Of a stretch of DNA of 64,000 nucleotides, positions 42,655-55,764 are shown in pieces (position 1 is the stretch's first letter; every line of letters starts with the position of its first letter). A model generated the notes under the pieces. The model was not told the origin of the DNA and did not search any database. It worked only from the letters and a program-made list of their open reading frames with translations. Both the position numbers and the translations under genes were made by a program. Location of the stretch: positions 37,036-101,035 of the forward strand of contig JBEWZL010000284.1 of assembly GCA_045837725.1 (NCBI GenBank). Direction: 5' to 3'. This DNA is from Vermamoeba vermiformis. Lineage: Eukaryota; Tubulinea; Echinamoebida.

Positions 42655-43022
42655 TGCTGGATGTGATCGCTATACGTTAATAAATATCTTAAAATATTGT
42701 TGTCTTTCTGTAGAACTCGATTTGAAGAATGACGAAGTGCTGCGGGCTCAAATAATAAGCAAAGTGTCTCGTCACCAAAAAACGCGCGAAATTTTGTCTA
42801 AATTCACCATAATTACAAGCGGACAACCTTGTCCTCGCGCTAGCAAATTTTGTTAATAGGCATTGCTAGGGTTACTAAATCTTGCCAATTACCCACCGGA
42901 CATCGTTTCACTTGACGATCTGGATCTGCAAGATCTGCTTGTATGCTGGAATTAACTCTTTATTACGGAGTCAATTACAATTAAACTTAGTATTTGTAAC
43001 GATGCCTTCTTATGGTCCATAT
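42655..43022. other. Intergenic, no gene seen
   Basis: This AT-rich gap of 368 bp lies between the start of the membrane protein gene and the CCT2 stop, both on the minus strand. No exon or repeat is evident. It should contain the promoter of the former. Confidence 0.5.
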
Positions 43023-45451
43023 TTAGTGAGGGTATCTAGGATCGTGGCGGCGCTTTCTCTCGGGAGCCTTAATAATTTCATCGATACGCAAAATCATTTC
43101 AGCGGCTTCAGCGGCAGACATCAAGATCTGCATCTTAACCTTCAAAGACTCCTTAATGCCCATGCTGGCCATATCACCGATCTCTCCGGTCTCCATGTTC
43201 AAACCAGCGTGCACCTTGCCTTCGTAGTGGGCAGCCTTCAATTGAGAAACCAATTCTGAGCTGTCGTAACCAGCGTTGTCAGCCAAAATCGTGGGGATCA
43301 TACGCAAAGCTCTGTATAACATCATTAGTACTGAAGTCGATGATAGATTAGATCCGATCTGAGGTTTTCGATTACATTCTACAGCATTGTAGAGGTTAAA
43401 ATATAGTAGTAACGGTACATACCTAGCAAAGGCTTCAATAGCAAGCAATTTCTTGCCCGGGGTTTTCTTGGCCAACTCTTCGACAGCTTGGGCCATGATC
43501 GATTCAACGCATCCACCACCGTACACGGTGCGAGTTTCTTTAGTGGTTTGAGTCAAGACGCACAAAGCATCGTGCAATGATCGCTCAGCTTCGTCCAAAA
43601 TGTGCTTAGTGGCACCGCGCAAGACGATAGTGCAAGCCTCGCCGCGTTCAACACCGCTGAACTTGATAACCTTGTCTTCACCAATCATAATCTCTTCAAT
43701 CAATTTGCAGTGACCGAGCTTGACACGTTCGGGGTTGTCGAAGGTAGAAACGATCTCACCACCAGTGACAAAGGCAAGACGCTCAATGCCTTCAAAGTCA
43801 GCGTGTTCAATGGCCATCACACCGTGGTCGGCGAAGTATTGTTCGGGCAAGTTGTAGATCAACTGTCTGTTGATAAAGCAGTTGATTTGATGGTTGACAA
43901 TCTTCTCGCACTTGGCAAGCATGCGGTCCTAAGGAAAACAATTCTGTTAGGTGGATTCGGTATTGCATTTTCTAGATCTCCGTTACATGAATTCTGTTAT
44001 TATAAATAATATAAAGCGCACGTATATAATAATTCAACACAGCTTTTGTAATCAACTTACACGCTCAGCCTTCTCAATCTTAGCCAATTCAGCGGGCGAA
44101 TCCACTTGGACCTTGGCACTGTAGATCTTGACTTTATCGTTGTCCATAGCAGTGTTGGCCAACAAAATCTTAGCGTTTTCAATACGCTTAGGTTGACCGA
44201 CACCGATCTTCTTCTCCAAAATAAAACCTTCGTCCAAGAATGAATCTTCTAATGACCCACCAACCTTCTTAATAATATGAATCATTTGTAAATCAGTGCT
44301 GCCCTTCAATCTCATCACTGCATCGACGGCCAACTTGGCGAAGTGGTCCATGTGAGTAGAGTTCTGGCCCAAAATCTTCGAGCCCAAAGTGGTACGAGCG
44401 ATCTGCAACAGATCTTGTTTGAATTTTTCTGTTTAAGAAGAACCGTTAGTATATTAATGTTATTGCAATATTAAGCCACAAAAGTCCAACTCTCTGTTCG
44501 ATACGAGCAGATCTAGATCGTGTAACACGGGTGTTTGCGTACCTTTATCTGAAGAATTATCAGTAGAAGACTTGACCAAAGCCTCGCGAGCAACATCGAC
44601 GGCCATTCTCCAACCTATATTGATAATATTAGCACATTCGCTCCTATTATAAGCACAGAAAATTTGACGGATGTGACCTACCTTCGATGATGGTTTGAGG
44701 GTGGATCTTTTGGAACATAAGCTTCTCGGCTTCACGGAGGAGCTCACCAGTCAATACACAAACACTGGTAGTACCGTCACCGACTTCATCGTCTTGTGTT
44801 TTGGAAATATCGACCAAGATCTGCGATCGAGCGGTCAGTCTTGTTAAACGATAACAAGTAATTTTTGTGATCGTAGAATATCCTTATATGAATATTCGTG
44901 ATCGCTTGCAAATGTTTGTCGAGACTTACCTTGGCAGCAGGATTCGAAACGTGAATCGACTTCAAAATGGTAGCACCGTCATTAGTAACTTGAAGTTCAT
45001 TGAATCGAGCGCCATCACTGGAGGGTTGCAAAATTTTATCCTGCATGGTATTAGTTAAATTGGTTGTTATACGCCTTTGTCATAATAAATCCAGCAGAAA
45101 AATTATTATTCGCTGTAAATTAATAAATGAAGCCAGAAAAATATGCTTACTTGTCCTTTCGGTCCCAAAGTGGTTTTCAAAAGGTCTGTAACGGCAAGAA
45201 CACCAACAAACAAACGCTATCAATTATAAAAAATTATTATCAGTTCGATCCAATAATTATTATTCAAATCTCTCGTACGTTTCGTGCTTCCTCTCCCTTC
45301 TCTTCCTTAGTATCTTGTTGGAAAATGTTCACTCCTCCTCCTTGGGGAACGTTATCCTCTCTGCTTTGAAATTGCTCCTGATGCAGATCGGACAGTTAGT
45401 ATCGGATTCATTCGATAGCTTCCGTCCAATTATTAATATTACCTCCGACAT
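43023..45451 (-). CDS. CCT2: T-complex chaperonin subunit CCT2 (beta)
   Basis: Eight or more exons give about 530 residues. The first exon is only three codons (MSE, ATG at 45451). Group II chaperonin motifs are in order: [14 protein letters not shown] (usually GPKGMDK), [25 protein letters not shown] (ATP-binding and catalytic Asp), [81 protein letters not shown] and the C-terminal [20 protein letters not shown]. The [11 protein letters not shown] and [17 protein letters not shown] blocks mark the beta subunit. It folds actin and tubulin as part of the eight-subunit ring. The MDK to QDK change lies at an exon edge and could be an annotation effect. Confidence 0.92.
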
Positions 45452-45599
45452 ATTGTTTGTTGTGGGTTAGTGTAACAAGAACGACGAAAGTGAGAGCAGC
45501 CGCGAAAAAGGTTTTGGCATTCGAGATCTCCCAAAGATAAGAATTTCTGCTCTATTTTCGATCTTAAAATATACTCGTGAAGAGACGTGACGTTATTAT

Positions 45600-48345
45600 T
45601 TACAATACAGTATTTGAAACACCTGTTTGAGCCACATCTGGTACTTTCTGGTTCTTAATGTACGCAGCACTCTTCGCAGCCTGTTGGTCGTTGTACTTCT
45701 TAATGTCTTCGTCAGTAGCTAATTCAAATATAGGCAAGTGGTCCAATGTCGCAGTGATGGTATGCCAGTCGCCTCCTTTGAACACCGCACCAGATGAGAC
45801 TTCTTTCCACGAGTTGTTCGGGAATGGTAGATATACATATCGCAAGAATTGGCCTTGCTTAATTATAGGAGCTACAACCTGCAAGTTTGGACGTTAGCAC
45901 AAATCCAAAAGAGATCTTATTATTGAACAAGTACGCACCACTCTGTCGCCTAGAACGAACTGATCACCAATGGTATACGTTTTCTTATCATTAGGGGCGA
46001 GCCAATACATAGGGCGGACAATAGGCCATCCTGTCTGCATTGCTTCCTTGGCCAACTGAACGATGAGATCCGCGTACTTTTGATGCCATTCTACCGCTTT
46101 CAAACATAGTTGCGCACATTCTGCATCAAATGTCCACGGCGCGATGGAGAACTGCATCGAAGGCAACAAAGCATTGGCTTGTGCCCATCGTACCATCAGT
46201 TCTTTTGTGGGTCTAAACACACGTGTCAGACAGCTATTTGCCAAAAAAAAAGAACTAATTTGCTCGGACTTACGGTTGGCCCCAGTCATTTCCACCAATC
46301 ATGTCGGGCAATACAAATGGATACCCAAGCACTCCGAGAGTCAGAGCTCCCGTTAAAACGCTTTCGAGTCCATTGTCCAGACCCCAGATCGAGGCTTTGT
46401 CCCATTGTCTCATCTGAACTTAGTGAGTAAACATTACTGTGCACATAATGTACTTACCAAGTGATGGCTATTCTGTGAATTATATCCCGTTCGAACTTCA
46501 CCACACGCGAATTGATTTGCCAGTTCTACCCACTTCGTGCTGTAGTAATTCTTATTGTACATCGTGTCATTATTACTATAAGCGGCTGCATTGTTCGTTC
46601 TGTCGAGGAAATTGGACTCGCCTACATAAATAGATATTAATATATATCGTAGGATCTGACTCGTGCCGGCACTTACCTCCATCGAACTTGAACCCGTCAA
46701 TGCCTATGTCCTTTTGCATCTTCTTCAGTCTGCTAACAAACCACTCTACAGCCTCGTTATTCGTAACATCCAATATATAACATGTTCCCTAAGGGCTTAC
46801 GTTAGTGCTGAGACTGAAAGAAAATTTTTCATTTAGATCCTTACGTTCCACCACTTGCTTTGTGCTGGCTTGGACGGATCAGCACTATCTTTGACCCAAT
46901 ATCCTTTGACTCGGCCTTCTTGGTAAGCTTTGCTAGTCTCTTCAGCGAAAGGCGTCACCCAAAGAGTCACTTTGAAGCCAAGATCGTGGAGCTGATCCAC
47001 CATCTTTTTGGGGTCTGAAGAGCGTTAATTGGTTAGCAACGAATACACCGCACGCACGGTATAAGTTCGTACTCACCCGGAAATAACGTGGAGTTGAACT
47101 CGAGATCTCCGTGTGCACTCGACCATTTATCGTCGATTTCCATAACTGAATACGGATATTTGTTCGATATAATTTCTTTAGCGAATTCTAAGACTTTGTT
47201 TTGGTTGATATCGGTCTTGTATCTCGCCCACGTGGTCCAAATCGGAGATCTGAGTAAATACTCCTCGGGCGTGCTTTTCGGCTTATTTAGAGCGGCTAAT
47301 TGTTTCTTCTGAGCTTCCATAGGATTATCATACGCTGCTATTTGATATTTCATAATTATCGGCTATGGTTGAAAGTGATCAGATCAAGTTGGAATTTTAG
47401 TAATAAAATTAGCTACTTACATTCGTGTGTGTAGGATACGTAGGCTTATTCTTCTCATTGAATACAATTTTCAGGCAAAATAGACCATCGCCATCGTTTT
47501 GATTGAAAACGGGGTAAGGCGCGGCAGACTGACAATAGAATGGTTAGCACGATTGAAAATGTTCATAATAACTGATGATGGCAACTACGGAACATATTAT
47601 ACGGAAATTTATCGTTAAAACAACGAATCAATCGCTTCCGATCCGCAATCGGTAATTCAACTTACTTTACCAGAAAATTCGTGGCCAGTGTTATATTCGT
47701 TCATGCTAATGCTTATAAGGTACTTCGGATCGGCTACTATCGATGCCCCCGTTGAAGTAGTCCACATTGGTTGGACTACAGTGTTGATCCCTAAAAATAT
47801 TTCCGAATTTAGATAAACAATTGTAGTAAACATGAATCGGCATGTTTAGGCCGTATACCTGAAGGAGCATTATCCCATGTTTGTAATGGTGCAGTATTTA
47901 AGTGCAGAGACTCGATGGGCCAATGTTGTCGGACCAATTCCGCTCCTCCAAACCAATTCACGCCACTAGCCAGTACAAAAGCGTCGCACACGACCAACTC
48001 GTCAGTAGTGTTCACGTCTATTAAATTCCACTCGAAATCGAAGCCTTCGGTGTCTGCTTGACGAATTTTCAAGCTCGTGTTCCTCCAGATCAAGTCGAAT
48101 CCTTTAGTCGTCTTAAAATTGTCGCCATATTTAATCTGAAATTGAGGCGTATCTGTCTGATGCTTTCCAACGAGCCATTTCAGCGCTAGCCTTGATTGGC
48201 GTCGATCAAATAATAAAATTTCAATTTTGCCGGTCCGTCGATCTGGAAAAACTTTAACATGAATGTCATTGAGCTCAGCCTTATCTGGTAGCGTAAATAG
48301 GGCTGGACGGCCGTCGATTGGCAGGTTTGACATGTAGTTCTGCAT
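45600..48345 (-). CDS. Glycoside hydrolase family 31, MYORG/SITS-like
   Basis: About nine exons on the minus strand. The N-terminal beta domain (SNLPIDGRPALFTLPDKAEL; DAFVLASGVNWFGGAEL) is followed by a (beta/alpha)8 barrel with VMEIDDKWSSAHGDLEFN, LHDLGFKVTLWVTPF, the nucleophile motif GIDGFKFDGG, and the acid/base region LPDMIGGNDWG, then a C-terminal beta domain (TGWPIVRPMYWLAP; LGDRVVAPIIKQGQFLRYVY). The layout fits the GH31 group that includes MYORG, an alpha-galactosidase, rather than lysosomal alpha-glucosidase. A first exon with a signal sequence may be missing: an acceptor at about 48398 opens VVLSILFLFVILL, which ends in a stop before the chosen ATG. Confidence 0.82.
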
Positions 48346-49204
48346 CGTTGACTAAAGCAGGATTACGAATAGAAATAGGATCGAGAGAACTACCTGAAAA
48401 TAAATAAAGGTTAATTTTCTAAATAATGTCAGAGTGCTTGACGTAATATTTTCGAAAAATCGCAACGTGAGCGAGTGTTTGTTAACGAATCTTGTTGATT
48501 TTGAGAGTTATTTGAACCGACATCCGAACGAAAATCTTACGCTTTTTTGCTTACTTTTATAATATAAATAGCAACGCCTTGCACGTATTATCTATTACGA
48601 ATCTACTACTGCTGTGTATCCTCTGGTGTTAGGTGTAAAATGTCTAGAATGGAAAATAAAATCGATTATACGATGTTTCTAGAAGCGAGCAACACTTTTT
48701 ATTTGTAAATAATAGCTAGTATTCACTCTGTTGATGATTTGCAAGCCCGAGTATGCACGAGGGACATCACACAAAGTGGCTGTTACGCCGCAAGCGGAAG
48801 CATCCGCACCAATTAAAGTTATCAACGAAATTAACCCCGAAAATAAGGTAAAAAAATGCCCAAAATAGTCTCGAACAAATAGGCTAATTACGAACGTGGC
48901 AGTCGCATTAGATCGACACAAATTTTTTAAATTCCACATGAAAAAGACATAAATTTGGTTGAACCTTTCTACTACGGCATTCCCAGTGTTTGCTGACGCT
49001 ATAATAAGCAATTTTTTGGTCGCGTTGATTCGGCGCACATTAATTATCGGATCTCTCAGTCAAATTTTAACGAATTTCCCTATGAAAATCAATTTATTTT
49101 TTGATACTCGAATACACCTGTTCCGCAGCACGATGGTGAAAAAACTATTTATTGGGATAATTTCTCTTTATTTTGTATTTCCTAACGACTAAGACACAAC
49201 TAAA
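48346..49204. other. Intergenic, possible short unplaced exons
   Basis: Divergent promoter region for the GH31 and HHIP-like genes. On the plus strand a stretch at 48743-48847 reads KPEYARGTSHKVAVTPQAEA in one frame and is followed by a GTAAAA donor and an AATAG acceptor. The minus strand is also open over 48679-49038. Neither shows a start, a full frame or a family, so no gene is called. Confidence 0.35.
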
Positions 49205-52088
49205 ATGAAGAAGTTTTTATTAACTCTGTGCATCTCACTGCTACTCATTGGTGCGATAAGAACGCACCCTCTGTGCGTCAATGGTGATGGCCCTGCTAAG
49301 GTAAGTCGAATACTTACTCTAAAAACACGATCAAGCGCTAACAACATTTTAACTTCTAGCCCGCGACACCACTCGAACTCTGCACTGATTACAACGACGC
49401 AGGTTGCTGCACTATAGACACTGAAGCTACTATTAAAACTGAACTAGCCAATATTGGCGTCGCTGCAGGCGAATGCCGCACTCTTCTTCAACAGATTCTC
49501 TGCTCGAGATGGTACGATCGGATTTGTTCTGTAATCTCCGTTGAATTTTATTAATATAATTCTTTAGTGATCCTTGGGCTGCGCATTTGTTTGGTAGGCA
49601 TAGCAAGCTGGTTTGTATGAGTTTAAGACTAACTTTTTGCAACAGATGCCGAGTCTGGCAACGGTGTTCGTGAAGCCCCTTTTCTTTGCACCGATTATTG
49701 CGGAAAGTTATGGAACGCTTGCCAAAATGTAGTCATCAACGCTAACCCATTCGATGATCAAAAGCGCTCAATCTCTTTGAGTACGTAAAGATTCAACGGA
49801 ATAACTTTGCTGGATCCGATCCCTAATAATTTTATTCTTAGACGAACTTTACTCCTCTCAAAATGCTTTCTGCGCCGCTTATAAGACTAATTCTGGCCAA
49901 TACTGCTATTCTGGCACCCCTTTCGTCCCTACCGTCATTACTGACAGCAATTTCACTGAAACGGTAATTTAACTAATTTGCAATTTTTTTAAACTGACGC
50001 TAATATGGCTTGATATTAGGTTTGCGTTGAAAGAATATTGGATACTAAGACCTACCTCGTTATGGCCGTCACTCCTGTTGAAAAGGATAATCGTTTATTC
50101 CTCGGTACTCAGGTAAGTTTTTAACGGGATCTCATTTGAAATGATTTGCGGAATCAAAAAGATCAGAAAATATCTTACTTTTGTTAGTTTGGCAATATAT
50201 ATTAATGCAACCTCATACGTAGAGCGGTACAATCGATATCTACGACAAAGATACGCAAACAATCTCCGGAACTTTCTTGGATATTAGCGGCAAGACTTTT
50301 GTCAACGGAGAGACTGGCATGCACGGCTTGACTTTCCACCCCAACTACGAGACTAACGGCTTGTTCTATGTGGTACGTATATTGAAAAAATGACACCAAG
50401 TGCGCGATCCGGAGATCTGATACGATTTGTTTAGGTCTATTCTTGCCCTCCTAGCAACGCTAACTGCCAATGGAAATGTGATCGTGGATGTCCTTACGGC
50501 AATTGCAAAGCTGACGGCTACTGCGAGAACTTGTCGCACGTGCAGATCATTGAAGAGTACAAAGTTGATGGTGATTGGTCGTAAGTAACAAAAATATAGT
50601 CGTATTAGTATTATGATAGTAAATTAACGATATTATGCTATTTAGAGCCAACACAGCTGTTCCTACCGCTGTTCGCAGAATCTTAGAGTATCCTCACCCT
50701 TACGCCAACCACAACGGAGGAGATGTGCATTTCGGTCCTGAAGACGGTTACCTCTACACTACTACTGGTGATGGTGGCTATCAAGACGATCCTTTCTATT
50801 CTTCTCAAAATCTCAAGAGCCTTCTCGGCAAAGTTTTGCGCATTGACGTCAACAACAAACAAAACGGTATGTATTCGATGACTATTATTCAAATAGTATT
50901 ATATATCTAATATATATGATAGGCAAACAATACGCTATTCCTTCTGATAACCCGTTCGTCAACCAAGCTGACGCTTTGGGGGAGATCTGGGCCTATGGTT
51001 TGCGAAACCCTTACAGATTCTCGTTCGATAAGGTTACTGGCAAGATGTGGGTCGGCGACGTTGGTGGTGCGGTAAGTACTTTAATATGATATTCGAAATT
51101 AGAACTTTTGCTCAACTATCGCAAGATCTGGTCATCGTTTGGATCCGTTTATTAATGCTGAGCTGTAGGTTGTAGAAGAAGTGGATATTATTCAAAAGGG
51201 TGGTAACTACGGCTGGTCTCGCTACGAAGGAGTTGAAGTGCATCGCACTGACAAGCCTGACATTCCTGATCGCGTGCCTCCTACTATGGCATATTACAGA
51301 ACTTTTATTGACCCTGCTTGCGTTATCGGTGGCTACGTCTATCGCTCATCGGTGAACCCTTGCTTGCAAGGCACTTACCTCTTCGCTGATTACTTTGGTG
51401 TTCTTCTGCAAGGCAAAGAAGTCGCTGACGGATCAGACGTTTGGAACATGTACAAAGTCAGCACCAAGTGCGCTTCTAGCTCTCCTAAGGCTTGCAGAAC
51501 TCTTGATACTATATTCAGCTTCGGTCAGGATCGCAACGATGATATGTACATCTTGGCTAAAGACGTAAGTATCAAAATTGAAATCCAAATCCGGATTTAG
51601 ATCAATCTAACGATTTAATTTTCTTAGGCGGTCTTCAAGATTGTAGACTCTAACAAATGCGGTCTTACTTGCACTGCTACTCCAGTTATCGAACAAAGTC
51701 CACCCGTTACTACGCAAACACCCATTACTGAACTCGCACCCACTGCCAGTACTCCTATTGTAAGTACTCCCCCTATACCAGTCGTTCCCGTTGCGTCTCC
51801 AATAGTCGAACAAACACCTGTTACTGTTGTTATAACGCCTGTTACTGCTACTCCTGAATCGGTACGAAAAAAAGTTGATCAAGTGCTGCTAACGTTTGAA
51901 TGATGGAGTATTCAGAGGCGAATGGCTTAAGACTTTATATACATATATATATTACTATAATATGATAGACAAATTTCTAACGCTTTTGTCCTTCTTAGGT
52001 TAACAATCAAGTCACCAGCAGTGGATCCGTTCTCGTCAACTCTCTTGCCTTTGTCGTCCTCGCCATTGCAAGCATACTCATGCATTAA
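49205..52088 (+). CDS. HHIP-like secreted protein with GSDH propeller
   Basis: Twelve or so exons. A signal peptide (MKKFLLTLCISLLLIGAIRT) is followed by a Cys-rich, folate-receptor/frizzled-like region (LELCNDYNDAGCCTIDTE, TDYCGKLWNACQNVV). Next is a six-bladed glucose/sorbosone dehydrogenase-like propeller (GMHGLTFHPNYETNGLFYV, HNGGDVHFGPEDGYLYTTTG, LGEIWAYGLRNPYRFSF, GGNYGWSRYEGVE, IGGYVYRSS...GTYLFADY). A Thr/Pro-rich stalk and hydrophobic C-terminus (VLVNSLAFVVLAIASILM) suggest a GPI anchor. The order is that of vertebrate HHIP and HHIPL proteins. In animals HHIP binds Hedgehog, but no Hedgehog is expected in a protist, so the role here is open. A truncated relative lies at 3807-4440. 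Confidence 0.9.
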
Positions 52089-52208
52089 AAATATTTATTT
52101 GTATATAACCGATTCAATATAAAACATTACAATTTTAATTTATTCCGCTTTCTACATTGTCGAGTAATCGTTTTTCATAAAATTAATTGTTTGGATCGAA
52201 AACAACAG

Positions 52209-55200
52209 ATGTTATCCTCGCTACTTAGGCGCTGTAGCGCTGTTGTTACTAAAGCGAGGACATCTACACATGGCACGCTATTTGCAGTACGATCTCGGGT
52301 TCTACAGTCGAGAAGTTACACGACAAAAGTCAAATCTGCGAGAGCTGATCCTTCATCACCGGAAAAATCAAAAGACAATAAGCCAGTTAATTTATTAACC
52401 GACGAGCAGACTGATTTGTTGACGTTGTCTTCACCAAGTAAGATCATGGAATGAAAATAATTTACAAAAATTCAAAATATAATATTAAGTCATTTAGACA
52501 GTATAAATATCATATAGTAAAATAATAGTAGCCATTAAAATAATTAATTATTTGATACAAAAATGTTCGGATCTGATCTTTTTAATAACTCGTTAATAAA
52601 ACCTTGTATTATAGCTACACAGGCCCGACTCGTCGAATTATGTTCTCAATCAAAGCAATTTGATGTTATTAAGAAATTATTTATCGAGCTGTTGAGTGAA
52701 ACCACGATGAAAGTGCATCTAATGAAATTATTAACCAAACTCGGCGAGATTGAAGTAGAGTACGTCAATAGTACGCTAAATATGATAAACCATATTAATA
52801 TAATATATAGGAATGTAAAATATGACAAAGAAATTATTGAACTCGCCGACCTGGCCATTAAGCAAAGAAAATTGGCGCGAAAAGAAGCAGCATTAGTGTT
52901 ATTAAAAATATTTTTATGGCGTGGACGTATGGATCACGTATTAGAGCTTTTGCAACAATTAGAAAGGATTGGTATGGCTTGAATATTTTGTTGAGCTCAT
53001 CGACAACAGATCTGTTCTAATATTTCCTAATTAGGTATTACTATTACGGAGAGTTTGTATTATGAAGTACTAAGACTCGGATTGTACCAACAAAAATACG
53101 AGTTCATGAATATGACTTTCCAAGAGATGTTCAGCAAGGGTATAAAACCGACACCTCTGACCTACTCCTTAATGGCCAGGTACGTTCATATTAATATATA
53201 GTAATATACTCGGCATCTATTATCATATTATGGCTTAAGTAGATACGCAGAAGTTTGTGACTTTGCTAATTTTTGGTCGTAAATAGGGGTTATGCAGCTG
53301 CTGGAAAAAAGGACCTGGCAGCAGTTCTCGTCGACAAAATTCAACTTTCAGACTACAATATCGATATTATTTACAATTTGATCTTCATGCATTGTTTAAA
53401 CGGCGATACTTTCAAGGTAGATCCGATCCACGAAAATTCAAGATCAGTTCATGGTCCTAATTATTGACAATAGGCGATTAACTTGTTAGACGTCCTCTTA
53501 AAGCACCCTGGATCCGTAACAGAAAAAGAAGAAGTCAAGGTCTGGAAAGCAATCTTTTTGTCCTTCAGAAATGTTCGTCCACCAATGGACGTCGTGAACG
53601 ATGTCGTGAAAATGGCTGAAACGAGAAATTTCAAGTACATGGATGAGATCTATCTTAGTGTCATTCGCTCATTACCTGATGTAAAATACGTGGAGGAGTT
53701 TGTGCATTCATTGAAGAAACGTAAGTCAACAGGATCCAAATCCTAATTGACGGGTAATTTTAACACGATATTTCCTTATTAGGCAAGGCGAAGATTCCTT
53801 CAACTGTATGGATGGAATTGATTACTATGCAATCTCAACGTGGATTCTATAACGCTGTAAGTGCTAATATCAACTCGACTTTTTCGCTTCAAAAAAATAA
53901 ACTAACGAATACTACCAGGCGTTGTTTTCTTGGAAAGAAATGCTGGAATACGGCAGCGAAGTAACGAAAAAGAGGTGCGAGCAAATGATTGGTCTGGCTC
54001 AATATGTCAAACGAAGTGAAGCACGACATACCTTCCAACGGATGCGAGAGTTTGTGTTTGAACCGATGAAAAAACTGCCAGAAGATCAACGACCTGATGC
54101 ACATACCTATAATTTGATGATTAAGGCTGCGTTGCTGATGAAAAGACCTGCAAAGGCGTTAGAACTGTGGGACGAAATTGACGCGCAAAAATTGCCGCTC
54201 GACACTGAAGAGAAAATGATTACGCGGAAAGAAGTTCTTGAAATTTCAGAACTGAAACAAAATTTTGAGAAAGATAGGAGGAAAAAGTAATTATTAGAAC
54301 CTGGAGAACTTATTTTATTTAAATTTTTCTAATGTTTTTTTGGTTAGGATGGAAACGCTCAATCCACTATCACGTGGTGTTAATTTCGATCGATCGGACG
54401 TCATTGTCATCGCTGAATTGATCCGTCATTACTTGAAAGAGTACAGCGATTCGAGCTCTGTGGCTGCTTGGTAAGCTTCCAGAGAAATAATAGTTTATTG
54501 AAGACGACGGTGTCACGTGACGATATCAAATCACGCGATAATTGCGCTAAATAATTGCAAAGATTTCGCTTTCGAGAATTTTTGGTCATTTTTTGTCTCC
54601 CTAGTCTGGAGCTAACGGCTCGTTTTTACAGGGATTCATTGCCACCTAAGAATCTGAACAAATATTTCACATTGACTGAGCGACAAATTATTCAACAAAA
54701 AGGCATCGATTTGGATAACTTGCCGACAGCTTTTGATCGACAAACTGGTGGACCGGTCATTCAATTCAGCAGTCAAAAGCAAGCGGAGGCTGATAAAGCT
54801 AGACTTGCTGAAGAAGAATTAAAAGAACGAGAGCAATTACAACGTAATTACGGTGAGGTGTTTGATAAGGAAGATTTTGACGAGGTGTGGATGCTGGACG
54901 AAGCCAACGATGAAAATGAAAATGATAACGCTGCGACCTCGGAGGCTAAGCGACATCAAGAACCACAGCAAAGTAACGAGGAAATTATTGCGAGGAATTC
55001 GGAGATCACTCCGGAATCGCGAAATTTCAACGGCGCCATTTTTTCTGCGGACAACAGTTGGCGAAGCTTTTTCTTCGTGTATAATAGATTAGTTGGCGAA
55101 GGATTCGGTTACACATTATCAGTACGTAGAGCAATATATAATCATAATGATCTAACTTTATTGCCTTATTTAGCAAGCCAAGCAAGACATGCGAATTAAG

Positions 55201-55473
55201 ATGTTGGATCCGAACAACAAATTTTTCAAGTTTATCAAGGAACGAGTCACTGAAGTAGAATACAAGAATTTATTAGCAGTTTATCAAAGTTCTAGGAAAT
55301 TCAAGAAGTACTCGGTCCATTGGAACAAGATTAATAGATCGCCCGAAGAAAGAGAATTAAACCGCGAAATCGCACGACAAAAGCGTGAAGCAAGTCTCAA
55401 GGCTAAAGACGAAAGATACAAAGCTAATCAAGAACGGCGCAGGTTAAAAGAAATGCAAGCAAACCAGCAATAA
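52209..55473 (+). CDS. Mitochondrial pentatricopeptide-repeat (PPR) protein
   Basis: A protein of roughly 850 residues in about ten exons. The N-terminus (MLSSLLRRCSAVVTKARTST) is a typical mitochondrial presequence. Helical PPR-type repeats follow (LVELCSQSKQFDVIKKLFIE; TITESLYYEVLRLGLYQQKY; KPTPLTYSLMARGYAAAGKK; RPDAHTYNLMIKAALLMKRP). The later part is charged, with Glu/Lys/Arg-rich coils (EEELKEREQLQRNYG; SPEERELNREIARQKRE). Such proteins bind organelle RNA and help processing or translation. The last exons could belong to a separate gene, but the splice frames join cleanly. Many of its introns carry GATC tetramers. Confidence 0.75.
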
Positions 55474-55616
55474 TGATAAAAAGTTTTTCCGCAATTTTTT
55501 TTGAGATCCGATTTAAATTTTAGTTCTATTTACTGACGTTCCGAGGATAACGGCCTTAATAATAAGCTATCTAAACTGGTTGGCGAAATAATCCACAATA
55601 GACGAAATCGGCGGAA

Positions 55617-55628
55617 TGACACGTGTCA
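55617..55628. promoter_or_regulatory. TGACACGTGTCA palindrome upstream of the F-box gene
   Basis: A perfect 12-bp palindrome containing a CACGTG E-box core, about 140 bp upstream of the start codon. Two more perfect copies occur in the window at 18605-18616 and 58321-58332, both inside introns. Confidence 0.5.
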
Positions 55629-55764
55629 TTAGGCCTTGGATCACAAAAACAATTCCTGGTAAAAAAATTGCGCAAACAAACCATAAAACAGCGTTGCTTC
55701 ATCATTCAGCATTACTCAACCCAAGAACACGACTCAAGCCGAAGCCTGGTCTGACAAGGAAACC

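Noticed and set aside
43602-44009. Open frame opposite CCT2
   Set aside because: Shadow of a highly constrained exon on the other strand.
48679-49038. 119-codon minus-strand frame, hydrophobic
   Set aside because: AT-rich composition explains Phe/Leu/Ile content; plus strand is equally open and no start context or family is visible.
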